Of a stretch of DNA of 64,000 nt, positions 18,219-26,185 are shown piece by piece (positions within the stretch are counted from its first letter, which is position 1; every line of letters starts with the position of its first letter). The stretch is taken from NCBI RefSeq assembly GCF_001418685.1, contig NZ_LIVM01000004.1, forward strand, positions 1-64,000. Direction: 5' to 3'. Source of the stretch: Apibacter mensalis (GTDB lineage: Bacteria; Bacteroidota; Bacteroidia; Flavobacteriales; Weeksellaceae). The notes below the pieces were generated by a model, which made no database searches, was not told the origin of the DNA, and saw only the letters and a list, made by a program, of their open reading frames with translations. Made by a program: the position numbers and the translations under genes.

Positions 18219-18221
18219 CCC
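18171..18221 (-). promoter_or_regulatory. Putative -1 programmed ribosomal frameshift signal
   Basis: Read on the minus strand. The methylase frame ends CCG GGA AAG TAG. This contains the heptamer G GGA AAG (18221-18215), a perfect X XXY YYZ slippery site in which both tRNAs can re-pair one base back. After a 5-base spacer (TAGAT) come the arms GCCTCACTTAGC (18209-18198) and GTTAAGTGGGGC (18182-18171). These form a 12-bp stem with two G-U pairs and a 15-base loop. After the slip the ribosome reads GGG AAA GTA GAT and enters the hsdS frame. The geometry is that of known -1 frameshift signals; use in the cell is inferred. Confidence 0.65.
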
Positions 18222-20263
18222 GGGCTTTCTTCTTCTTTATTTTGTTGCTTTAGTAAATTGGAGACTTCCCAAGCCAAATAGTCGCTAACCGTTTTCTTAA
18301 AGTCTTGTAATGTCGGTTTGGTATCGATTGGTGCGCTTTGGTTCCAATCAGCGCCATTTTCAGGATCTATGGTATTTTCGTAATATTCTTTATCGGTAAA
18401 AATATTAAGTTTACTCCGGCCAAAACGTACCAAGTTGACTAATTCTTGATAGCGTTCTATCGCTCTGTCTGTATCTTTTAAATTGTTACTTGCTTTTTTG
18501 CGGTTAGTTCGTGTGTACCCGTCGTTTGAGAAATCAATAAACTTCACCATTTCATCTTTTTCATGCTTTTCATTTATTTTAAACACATAGATATTTGTTT
18601 GTACGCTTGATTTGCCAATAAATAAATCAATAGGCATTTTTATACTGGCCAGAAGCGTATGTTTTTTTAAAATTCTTTGATTGTATTCTTTTGCTTTACC
18701 GGAACCGGCGGAATTTTGTATAATTATGGCTGCATACCCTTTATTCATCATATTAAGCGCTTTTTCTACAAAAATCATCCCATTACCTTTTGCAGAATAA
18801 GGCGGGTTGAGTATAAAAGCATCTGCTGGAAATTTTTCACTCGGTTTTCCAAAGCCGTAATTACCGTCAAAGTCGGTTAAGGAGTTTTTATTCAGAATGT
18901 TTGAGCTTCCGTCTCCCATTAAGATCATATTTAAAATTGCCAACATATATACATTGGAAAGGACTTCTAAACCCAGCAATTGTTCGGCTTTTATTTGAAT
19001 CTCTTTTTGCTTAAGTTCATCCGGTGATGTAGTAGTGTTTTTAGCATCATTCAACATTTCGTTCATTGCGGCAACAAGTAAGCCCGCAGATCCTGTTGCA
19101 AAATCCCAAACATAGGAGTCTTTATTTATTCGTGCCAATTTTACTAAAAGGGTAGCAACATACGAAGGTGTGAGCACTACGTCGTTAAGTTTATCTTGAG
19201 TAAAACCTAACCAAGAATACATTTCATTAAAGAGTTTTCCCGTAAAATCAGTCGTTAACCCAATTTTATAATAAATACCTAAATCATCAATAATTTTAGC
19301 AAACACTCTTTTTAACTGAGATTCCCCATTGCTGACTTTATTGATGTTTTCGGTAGTAAGAGTATTTTGCAAAGTTCTTAAAATAAGATCTTTTTTTGCT
19401 TTAGGGAGCTGTTTTTCTTCCAAAAAGGCTTGGATTTTTCTAACGATTATGTCTCCATCTGTATTACCTTTTTCGATAGACGATTTTAAATCTTCTTTTT
19501 CAAGAGGCGCAACTTTGCCTGGTATCCCCAGAGTTGCAATAATAGAAGCAGCAACCAGATAGACTCGATCGTTTTCTCCTAATCCTTTTTCATTTTGGTA
19601 TATATCATTATTAAGCTTTACCAGACTCGCGTTAATTTCTCTTTCACGTTGTTCTTTGAGTTTCTCAATCTCTTCTTGTGTTAGGCTTAACGATTTTACT
19701 TGCTTGATAAAGCTATCAAAGTTTTCCCTTTTCAAAAAAGATAAGTCTGAAAATTCGCCAACTTTTTGGCCAATCCCAAAATTACTTTTTGAAACATAAT
19801 AAACACCTATTTGATATTGTATTTTTTCATTTTCGTCTTTATAACCAGTCATCCCGATAGCGATAATATCGGTGTAACTGGTATGGTGCAGTATAGCATT
19901 AGCATAATGCACGGCACCGTTTACTGCATAGGAATTGATATTTTTAAAATAGGGGTCATTTTTTGCCGTTCTATTCTCAACTTGTCCTTGATTATCAAGC
20001 TTTACGAGTTTATTTTTATATCCTTTATATTCAATAAGAATAGGGTAAAAATTCATATTTTCATGTTGTAGCAACAATTTTACATCGGGGCGATTTGCAC
20101 CGCTTCCGCCGTTTTTAGTAAAGTAATCGGAAAGCGCTTTATCTATTTCAGTATTTAATGATTCTTGTTCTAATTTATAGTCTAATTGATATGATTTAAG
20201 CCAACCGTTTGCTAAATCCGCAATATTGGGTTCGATTGATTGCGCTGTTTTTTTTTCTCTCAT
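18212..20263 (-). CDS. BcgI-like restriction-methylation subunit (nuclease plus N6-adenine methyltransferase)
   Basis: 683 residues from the ATG at 20263; a TTG at 20293 would add ten. The N-terminal 200 residues carry a PD-(D/E)XK-like nuclease core. Numbered from the TTG, the aspartate is in RPD at 70 and the E-x-K is in LIEYKG at 88-90. A helical linker follows, then an N6-adenine methyltransferase domain with motif I DFATGSAGLL and catalytic motif IV NPPY in FILNPPYSAKG. Nuclease and methylase in one chain with a separate specificity subunit is the design of BcgI-type (type IIB) enzymes. These cut without a separate HsdR, and none is encoded beside this gene. The C-terminus ends at a TAG preceded by a slippery sequence that leads into hsdS. 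Confidence 0.87.
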   Translation of the reverse strand: MREKKTAQSIEPNIADLANGWLKSYQLDYKLEQESLNTEIDKALSDYFTKNGGSGANRPDVKLLLQHENMNFYPILIEYKGYKNKLVKLDNQGQVENRTAKNDPYFKNINSYAVNGAVHYANAILHHTSYTDIIAIGMTGYKDENEKIQYQIGVYYVSKSNFGIGQKVGEFSDLSFLKRENFDSFIKQVKSLSLTQEEIEKLKEQREREINASLVKLNNDIYQNEKGLGENDRVYLVAASIIATLGIPGKVAPLEKEDLKSSIEKGNTDGDIIVRKIQAFLEEKQLPKAKKDLILRTLQNTLTTENINKVSNGESQLKRVFAKIIDDLGIYYKIGLTTDFTGKLFNEMYSWLGFTQDKLNDVVLTPSYVATLLVKLARINKDSYVWDFATGSAGLLVAAMNEMLNDAKNTTTSPDELKQKEIQIKAEQLLGLEVLSNVYMLAILNMILMGDGSSNILNKNSLTDFDGNYGFGKPSEKFPADAFILNPPYSAKGNGMIFVEKALNMMNKGYAAIIIQNSAGSGKAKEYNQRILKKHTLLASIKMPIDLFIGKSSVQTNIYVFKINEKHEKDEMVKFIDFSNDGYTRTNRKKASNNLKDTDRAIERYQELVNLVRFGRSKLNIFTDKEYYENTIDPENGADWNQSAPIDTKPTLQDFKKTVSDYLAWEVSNLLKQQNKEEESPGK

Positions 20264-20290
20264 TATATCAGTATTCCATTTTTCAATGTT

Positions 20291-20298
20291 CAAAAATA
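20291..20298 (-). promoter_or_regulatory. Possible -7 element for the BcgI-like operon
   Basis: On the minus strand the bases read TATTTTTG, fitting TAnnTTTG, and overlap the alternative TTG start at 20293. If used, the transcript would begin just downstream and the ATG at 20263 would be the true start. No good -33 TTG is visible. Confidence 0.3.
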
Positions 20299-20527
20299 CA
20301 CCTAAAAATTATATTGTTCTAGATAAAATAATACAACTAAAAGAATATAAATTTTTTTTAATAGTACATATATCTAGGTAATTGGAATTATAAAATAGTA
20401 TTAAAAGGTTAAAATTAAAAGTAGAATATATAACTTTAAAAATTATAGTTTTTTTTTATTTTAATCTAAGTATAATAATTAAAATTATAAAATATTAATT
20501 AATTTTGATATAAAAAAATATGAATAT

Positions 20528-20905
20528 TTAAAAATTATGAAAATAACGATCTTACACTATCCCGTTTGCAACACTTGTAAAAAAGCAATCCAATGGCTAA
20601 AAGATAATAATATAGAATTTGTAGAAAGAAATATTTCAACGGACCGTCCAACTAAAGAAGAATTAAATGGGTGGTATCAAAAATCAGAATTGCCTTTAAA
20701 CAAGTTTTTTAACACTTCAGGAAAACTATATAAAGAATTAAATTTGAAAGAAAAAGTAAAAACAAGCAGTGAGGATGAATTGGTGTCTCTTCTTTCTACC
20801 CATGGTATGTTGGTGAAACGTCCGTTAGTGATAAACGATGATTTTATATTAGTTGGATTTAAAGAAGAAGAATGGGAAAAAGTATTATTAAGCTAATATT
20901 TTTAT
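20528..20905 (+). repeat. Left 378-bp direct repeat flanking the prr-type island
   Basis: This copy contains the intact arsC-like gene plus 9 bases on each side. It matches 29458-29835 over the same length without gaps. Bases 20653-20863 (211 bp) are identical to the other copy, while the outer parts differ at many positions. Confidence 0.9.
20537..20896 (+). CDS. ArsC/Spx-family thioredoxin-fold protein
   Basis: 119 residues, the usual size for the arsenate reductase-like (YffB/ArsC/Spx) family. The N-terminus HYPVCNTCKKAIQWLKDN has the CxxC-type active site of the family, and RPLVINDDFILVGFKEEEWEKVL is the conserved C-terminal strand with the cis-Pro region. Members reduce arsenate or disulfides with glutathione or another thiol, or act as regulators; which applies cannot be told. 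No ars operon genes are nearby. A decayed second copy lies 8.9 kb away on the same strand, beyond the prr-type island. Confidence 0.9.
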   Translation: MKITILHYPVCNTCKKAIQWLKDNNIEFVERNISTDRPTKEELNGWYQKSELPLNKFFNTSGKLYKELNLKEKVKTSSEDELVSLLSTHGMLVKRPLVINDDFILVGFKEEEWEKVLLS

Positions 20906-21292
20906 AAATTAACTCTATATATTCCAACAGCTGATGTATAATATTTAAACTTAAGATACATACACACTTTCAATTTTTTATGAACACTAGTATTTTGTGA
21001 CGGACCATGAATATTTTATTTTTTGATTTATAAGTAAAATGAATGGATTGCAATTGCAACGATTTTGTAACTTTGTAAGTTGTTAGTAGATTATTTTAGT
21101 ATTATTACATAATAAATTTTGGCTTAACAGGTTTAACATGGTCACTTATAAGATTACGTGATTATTTAACGCTATTCATAACCATTCTCCCAATAGTAAA
21201 GGTTATACCCTTTCAATGAAATGAACAAATTTTATAATGGTAATATTAGAAAAAAAACTAACGGATAATTAATTAATCATTAAAAATATAAG
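20906..21292. other. Leader region of the imported hsd operon
   Basis: No gene is seen here. Apart from the promoter at 21048-21075, the stretch shows a 12-bp palindrome TTGCAATTGCAA (21048-21059) that overlaps the -33 element and could be an operator. The expected transcript has a leader of about 210 bases before hsdM. Confidence 0.5.
21048..21075 (+). promoter_or_regulatory. Bacteroidota-type promoter upstream of hsdM
   Basis: TTG at 21048-21050 and TAACTTTG at 21068-21075 are 17 bases apart and match the phylum's consensus TTG / TAnnTTTG. The -33 element is part of the palindrome TTGCAATTGCAA. It would drive the five-gene prr-type operon. Confidence 0.5.
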
Positions 21293-22834
21293 ATGACGAG
21301 CATGATTCAACGCGATCAACTACAACGACAAATTTGGAAAATTGCCGACGAAGTCCGTGGTGCTGTTGATGGTTGGGATTTTAAACAATATGTACTTGGT
21401 TCTTTGTTTTATCGCTTTATTAGTGAGAATTTTGCCAATTATATTGAAGGTGGCGATGAGAGTATCGATTACAGCACATTACCCGACGATGTCATTACCG
21501 ATGAAGTTAAAAAAGACGCAATAAAAACCAAAGGCTATTTTATTTATCCTAGCCAATTATTTTGTAAAATGGTAGCTCAGGCCAATACCAATTCAAGTTT
21601 AAATACTGATTTGGCCAATATTTTTAATGCGATTGAAAGTTCAGCTAATGGTTACCCGTCAGAAAGCGATATTAAAGGATTATTTGCCGATTTTGATACC
21701 ACCAGTAACCGATTAGGTAATACAGTTGCCGATAAAAACAAACGGTTAGCTGCGGTACTTAATGGTGTTGCCGAACTGGATTTTGGTGATTTTGCAGACC
21801 ATAAAATCGATCTGTTTGGCGATGCTTATGAGTTTTTGATCTCTAATTATGCCTCGAACGCCGGTAAATCGGGAGGTGAGTTTTTTACCCCGCCGAATGT
21901 GTCCAGGCTGATCTCACAACTCGCCTTACATAATCAAAAAAAGGTCAATAAAATCTATGATCCGGCTGCAGGATCTGGCTCTTTATTGTTACAAGCAAAA
22001 AAACAGTTTGACGAACATATTATTGAGGATGGATTCTTCGGTCAAGAAATCAACCATACTACCTATAACCTTGCTCGAATGAATATGTTTTTACACAATA
22101 TCAACTATGATAAATTCGAAATTGCCTTAGGGGACACACTACTTAATCCAAAATTTGGCAACGAAAAGCCATTTGATGCCATTGTTTCTAACCCACCCTA
22201 TTCAATTAAATGGATTGGCAGTGATGATCCAACCTTAATTAATGATGACCGATACGCACCTGCCGGTGTGCTAGCCCCCAAATCGAAAGCCGATTTTGCC
22301 TTTATTATGCATGCATTAAGTTACCTGTCCGATCGCGGTCGCGCGGCAATTGTTACCTTTCCGGGGATATTTTATCGTGGCGGTGCGGAACAAAAAATCC
22401 GTAAATATTTAATCGACAATCATTATATTGAAACGGTAATCTCGCTCGCACCCAACTTATTTTATGGCACCTCGATTGCGGTTAATATTCTGGTGCTTGC
22501 TAAAAATAAAACCGTCAAAACCACACAATTTATTGATGCTAGCAAACTGTTTAAGAAAGAGACCAATAATAATGTCCTCACTGATGAACATATTCAACAG
22601 ATTATGCAAGTATTTGCTAGCAAACAAGATATCGAATATTTTGCCAAATCGGTTGATAATCAAACCATTGCCGACAATGATTATAATTTAGCGGTCAGTT
22701 CGTATGTGGAAGCCGAAGATACCCGTGAAGTGATTGATATCAAACAGCTTAATGCCAACATTGCCGAAACGGTAAAAAAAATAAACACACTTCGTGCTGA
22801 TATAGATGAAATAATTAAAGAGATTGAAGCATGA
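21293..22834 (+). CDS. hsdM: Type I restriction-modification methyltransferase subunit HsdM
   Basis: 513 residues. The N-terminal domain begins [20 protein letters not shown]. The methyltransferase domain has motif [20 protein letters not shown] and catalytic motif IV NPPY in [11 protein letters not shown]. HsdM binds S-adenosylmethionine and, with HsdS, methylates adenine in the host target; it is the PrrA position of the prr locus. Codon choice (frequent GCC, ACC, GGC and CGT) differs clearly from the surrounding AT-rich genes and resembles gammaproteobacterial DNA. The stop overlaps the next start as ATGA. A second ATG lies three codons downstream. Confidence 0.96.
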   Translation: MTSMIQRDQLQRQIWKIADEVRGAVDGWDFKQYVLGSLFYRFISENFANYIEGGDESIDYSTLPDDVITDEVKKDAIKTKGYFIYPSQLFCKMVAQANTNSSLNTDLANIFNAIESSANGYPSESDIKGLFADFDTTSNRLGNTVADKNKRLAAVLNGVAELDFGDFADHKIDLFGDAYEFLISNYASNAGKSGGEFFTPPNVSRLISQLALHNQKKVNKIYDPAAGSGSLLLQAKKQFDEHIIEDGFFGQEINHTTYNLARMNMFLHNINYDKFEIALGDTLLNPKFGNEKPFDAIVSNPPYSIKWIGSDDPTLINDDRYAPAGVLAPKSKADFAFIMHALSYLSDRGRAAIVTFPGIFYRGGAEQKIRKYLIDNHYIETVISLAPNLFYGTSIAVNILVLAKNKTVKTTQFIDASKLFKKETNNNVLTDEHIQQIMQVFASKQDIEYFAKSVDNQTIADNDYNLAVSSYVEAEDTREVIDIKQLNANIAETVKKINTLRADIDEIIKEIEA

Positions 22835-23835
22835 GTAATGATCATATCCTTATTTACCAGGATAATAACCAACCAATTCGCGTTGAGGCACGATTTGAAA
22901 ACGAAAATATTGGGTTAACTCAACGCCAAATGGTTGAGCTTTTTCAAACTGCGAAATCTACACTAAGCGAGCATATTAAAAATATTTATGCAAAGGGTGA
23001 ATTACTTCTTGAAGCAACGATTCGGAAAATCCGAACAGTTCAAGAAGAAAGCTGTCGGAATGTCACTAGAGAGTTAGAATATTACAATCTGGACATGATT
23101 ATTTCGCTGGGTTATCGAATTAACTCGAAAATAGCTGCCCAATTTCGCACTTGGGCAACAAGCATCCTTAAAGAGTACCTGAAAAAAGGGTTTGTGTTAA
23201 ATGACGACCGTTTAAAAAAATTAGGTGGTAACAGCTATTGGAAAGCACTTCTTGACCGTATCGGAGAGATTCGTTCTAGTGAAAAAGTAATGCATCGCCA
23301 AGTGTTGGATTTATATGCCACAGCGATTGATTATGAACCCAATACCAAAGCTAGCGCCGATTTTTTCAAAATAGTACAAAATAAATTACACTATGCAGCA
23401 CACGGCAATACCGCTAGTGAAATTATACATTTTAGAGTTGACAGTAATAAACCTTTTGCAGGATTAACTCACTTGAAAGGAAGCGGCCCGACACAAGCAG
23501 AAGCAAGGGTAGCCCAAAACTATTTAACTGAACAAGAATTACGAGCACTCAATAATCTGGTTCCAGCCTATTTTGATTTAGCGGAACTGAATGCCATGGA
23601 AGAACCTAAAATGCGGATGGTTGACTGTGTACGAGAATTAGATAATATTCTTTCATCTACAAGGCGCCAGTTACTCGATAATCCGGCTTCAATTTCTTAT
23701 CATCAAGCAGAAAACAAAGGCAAATTAGAATATAAAAAATTTAAAGCCCAAACGCTAGCCCCAGTGGAAGTTCCATATCTTAAGACTATAAACGCATTAG
23801 AGAAAAAAGCGAAAAAGGAAAGCCGCAAAAAATGA
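22831..23835 (+). CDS. rhuM: RhuM-family protein
   Basis: 334 residues of the RhuM (virulence_RhuM) family, named after a Salmonella pathogenicity-island gene of unknown role. The N-terminal domain looks like a winged-helix DNA-binding fold ([23 protein letters not shown]). The central signature [24 protein letters not shown] is shared with Bro-N-like and KilA-like proteins. The gene overlaps hsdM and hsdS by 4 bp on each side (ATGA), so it is translationally coupled within the restriction operon. Its place between hsdM and hsdS suggests a regulatory or accessory defence role, which is inference. Confidence 0.9.
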   Translation: MSNDHILIYQDNNQPIRVEARFENENIGLTQRQMVELFQTAKSTLSEHIKNIYAKGELLLEATIRKIRTVQEESCRNVTRELEYYNLDMIISLGYRINSKIAAQFRTWATSILKEYLKKGFVLNDDRLKKLGGNSYWKALLDRIGEIRSSEKVMHRQVLDLYATAIDYEPNTKASADFFKIVQNKLHYAAHGNTASEIIHFRVDSNKPFAGLTHLKGSGPTQAEARVAQNYLTEQELRALNNLVPAYFDLAELNAMEEPKMRMVDCVRELDNILSSTRRQLLDNPASISYHQAENKGKLEYKKFKAQTLAPVEVPYLKTINALEKKAKKESRKK

Positions 23836-25055
23836 ATGATAGACTAAATATGCAAAATAGCATCGCGAAATTACTTGATAATGTTATAGTTGAGTGGAAG
23901 ACTTTGGGGGAAGTAATAAAATCTTTGAAAACGGGGCTAAATCCACGAAATAACTTTAAGTTGAATACATCCGATGCTATGAATTTCTATATAACTGTTC
24001 GAGAAATTCAGAATGGAAAGATTGTATTCCTTGATAAGACTGATAAAATTAATAATCAAGCTTTAGAGCTTATAAACAACCGCTCGAATTTAGAGGCTGG
24101 CGACATCTTATTTTCGGGGACAGGGACGGTAGGAAAAACAGCTGTTATTGATGAAAAACCTAAAAATTGGAATATCAAAGAAGGAGTCTATGTAATAAAA
24201 CCTGTTCAAGAAATAGTTATTTCAAAATACTTATCTCATTTATTTAATTCACAAGATATAGTAAATGAATATAGTAAAAAAATTGTTGGTTCTCCAGTTA
24301 TTAGTTTACCAATGAGTGAATTAAAAAAAATTCAAATCCCTATTCCTCCCCTACACATACAGACTGAAATTGCCCGTATTTTAGACTCATTCACAGCCTT
24401 CACCGCAGAGCTCACCGCAGAGCTTACGGCAGAGTCTACTGCACGGAAAAAACAATACAACTATTATCGAGATCAATTGTTGACCTTTCAAGAGGATGAG
24501 GTTGAGTGGAAGGCTTTAGGGGAGGTTGTAAACTATGAACAACCAACTAAGTACTTGGTGAAATCAACAAGTTATAGTGATAAATTTAAAACACCAGTCC
24601 TTACAGCTGGAAAAACGTTTATTCTTGGATTTACTGATGAAATTGATGGAATTTATAAAGCTTCAGAAACACCAGTCATTATTTTTGATGATTTTACAAC
24701 TGCGAATAAATGGGTTGATTTTAACTTCAAAGTAAAGTCATCTGCTATGAAAATGATTACTTCTATTGATGAATCTAAATATCTGCTAAAGTATATTTAT
24801 TACTGGCTAAATACACTTTCTGATACACGAGCTAATCACAATCATAAACGTCAATGGATTAGTAATTTTGCTAATAAAAAAGTTCCCATTCCCCCCCTCA
24901 AGGAACAAGCCCGTATTGTCGAAATATTAGACAAATTCGATGCGCTTACCAACTCAATCACCGAGGGGTTACTGCGTGAGATTGCCTTACGTCAAAAACA
25001 ATATGAGTATTATCGGAATTTATTATTAGACTTTCCCAAAGTGCAAGAATCATAA
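23832..25055 (+). CDS. hsdS: Type I restriction specificity subunit HsdS
   Basis: 407 residues with two target-recognition domains. The first starts VEWKTLGEVIKSLKTG and the second VEWKALGEVVNYEQPT; each is followed by a long helix ending in RKKQYNYYRDQLL and RQKQYEYYRNLLL. At the end of the first helix lie three TAEL-like repeats (TAELTAELTAES), the spacer repeat known from the type IC enzyme EcoR124. The recognition domains look less gammaproteobacterial in codon use than the conserved parts, as expected for domains exchanged by recombination. It overlaps rhuM by 4 bp and precedes prrC by 17 bp. Confidence 0.95.
   Translation: MNDRLNMQNSIAKLLDNVIVEWKTLGEVIKSLKTGLNPRNNFKLNTSDAMNFYITVREIQNGKIVFLDKTDKINNQALELINNRSNLEAGDILFSGTGTVGKTAVIDEKPKNWNIKEGVYVIKPVQEIVISKYLSHLFNSQDIVNEYSKKIVGSPVISLPMSELKKIQIPIPPLHIQTEIARILDSFTAFTAELTAELTAESTARKKQYNYYRDQLLTFQEDEVEWKALGEVVNYEQPTKYLVKSTSYSDKFKTPVLTAGKTFILGFTDEIDGIYKASETPVIIFDDFTTANKWVDFNFKVKSSAMKMITSIDESKYLLKYIYYWLNTLSDTRANHNHKRQWISNFANKKVPIPPLKEQARIVEILDKFDALTNSITEGLLREIALRQKQYEYYRNLLLDFPKVQES
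24402..24440 (+). repeat. 12-bp TAEL repeats in hsdS
   Basis: Units accgcagagctc (24402-24413), accgcagagctt (24414-24425) and acggcagagtct (24426-24437) follow one another directly, with the start of a fourth. Two versus three TAEL units is the difference between EcoR124I and EcoR124II targets, so copy number here probably sets the spacer length of the target. Confidence 0.88.
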
Positions 25056-25072
25056 GGTAGAGTTATAAAAAG

Positions 25073-26173
25073 ATGAATAGCCCATTAAGGAATATTGCTG
25101 AAAAGCTGGATAAAAACAATAAAAAAACCCAATTAATCTATGCCTTTAACGGTACCGGTAAAACACGTTTATCTCAAACCTTTAAAAATTTAATTATTTC
25201 GCAACGCAAAGGCAATCAAGAGGATCATGCCGCCTTAACAAGGCATAAAATCCTTTATTATAACGCTTTTACTGAGGATTTATTTGTTTGGGATAATGAT
25301 AAACACCAAGAGGGTGAACATCAATTAACCATACAACCGAACTCATTTACGGACTGGATTTTGAAAGACCAAGGACAAGACCAAAATATTGTTCGTTACT
25401 TTCAATCCTATACTCACCAAAGATTACTGCCGCATTTCAATGAGGATTTTTCCGCTATTACTTTTTCGCTGGCAGGAGATAATGAGCAGCGTATGGATAA
25501 TATTAAAATCTCCAAAGGCGAGGAAAACAATTTAATTTGGAGTATTTTTTTCACGCTCATTAACTTAGTGATTGCCGAGCGCAATATTGCGGAAAAAAGC
25601 GAGCGTTCCACTAATGAGTTTGACCAATTACGCTATATTTTTATTGATGACCCGGTTAGTTCATTGGACGAGAATCATCTGATTCAATTAGCGGTAGATA
25701 TTGCCCAATTAATCAAATCCAGTGAATCTGACATTAAATTTATTATTACGACCCATAACCCGCTGTTTTATAATGTACTTTATAATGAATTGAAGTTGCC
25801 AAACGGTTATATTTTAAGACGATTTGAGGACGGTGAATTTACATTAGAAGAGAAAAAAGGCGATTCAAACCGCTGTTTTTCCTATCATCTTTATTTAAAA
25901 CAGTTACTGCAAGAAGCGATTAAAGAAAATAAAATTGAAAAATATCATTTCACTCTATTACGCAACTTATATGAAAAAACCGCCGGTTTTTTAGGCTATC
26001 CGCAATGGTCAGACTTGTTGCCTGACGATAAACAACTTTACTTAACACGGATTATCAATTTCACCAGTCATTCAACTTTATCCCATGAAATGATTTCCGA
26101 ACCTTCTGAACCTGAAAAGCAAACGGTTGCCTTTTTACTGAACCATTTACTTGAAAAGTATAATTTTAAATAA
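25073..26173 (+). CDS. prrC: Anticodon nuclease PrrC
   Basis: 366 residues. The N-terminal ATPase domain has Walker A FNGTGKTRLS (about 24-33) and an ABC-type Walker B with D-loop, FIDDPVSSLDENH (about 190-203). The C-terminal nuclease domain has KKGDSNRCFSY (about 261-271), matching the PrrC segment that reads the tRNA-Lys wobble base. It also has Arg297, Glu301 (RNLYE) and His333 (NFTSHS). These keep exactly the spacing of the E. coli triad Arg320-Glu324-His356, as I recall it. PrrC cuts tRNA-Lys 5' of the wobble base once a phage inhibits the type I enzyme to which it is bound. The gene lies between hsdS and hsdR, the same order as in the E. coli prr locus. A ribosome-binding site (AAGG) is present about 20 bases upstream. 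Confidence 0.93.
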   Translation: MNSPLRNIAEKLDKNNKKTQLIYAFNGTGKTRLSQTFKNLIISQRKGNQEDHAALTRHKILYYNAFTEDLFVWDNDKHQEGEHQLTIQPNSFTDWILKDQGQDQNIVRYFQSYTHQRLLPHFNEDFSAITFSLAGDNEQRMDNIKISKGEENNLIWSIFFTLINLVIAERNIAEKSERSTNEFDQLRYIFIDDPVSSLDENHLIQLAVDIAQLIKSSESDIKFIITTHNPLFYNVLYNELKLPNGYILRRFEDGEFTLEEKKGDSNRCFSYHLYLKQLLQEAIKENKIEKYHFTLLRNLYEKTAGFLGYPQWSDLLPDDKQLYLTRIINFTSHSTLSHEMISEPSEPEKQTVAFLLNHLLEKYNFK

Positions 26174-26185
26174 CTGGAATAGACT

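Noticed and set aside
20906-21292. A small gene before hsdM
   Set aside because: All frames are broken by stops, and a promoter explains the conserved-looking elements.
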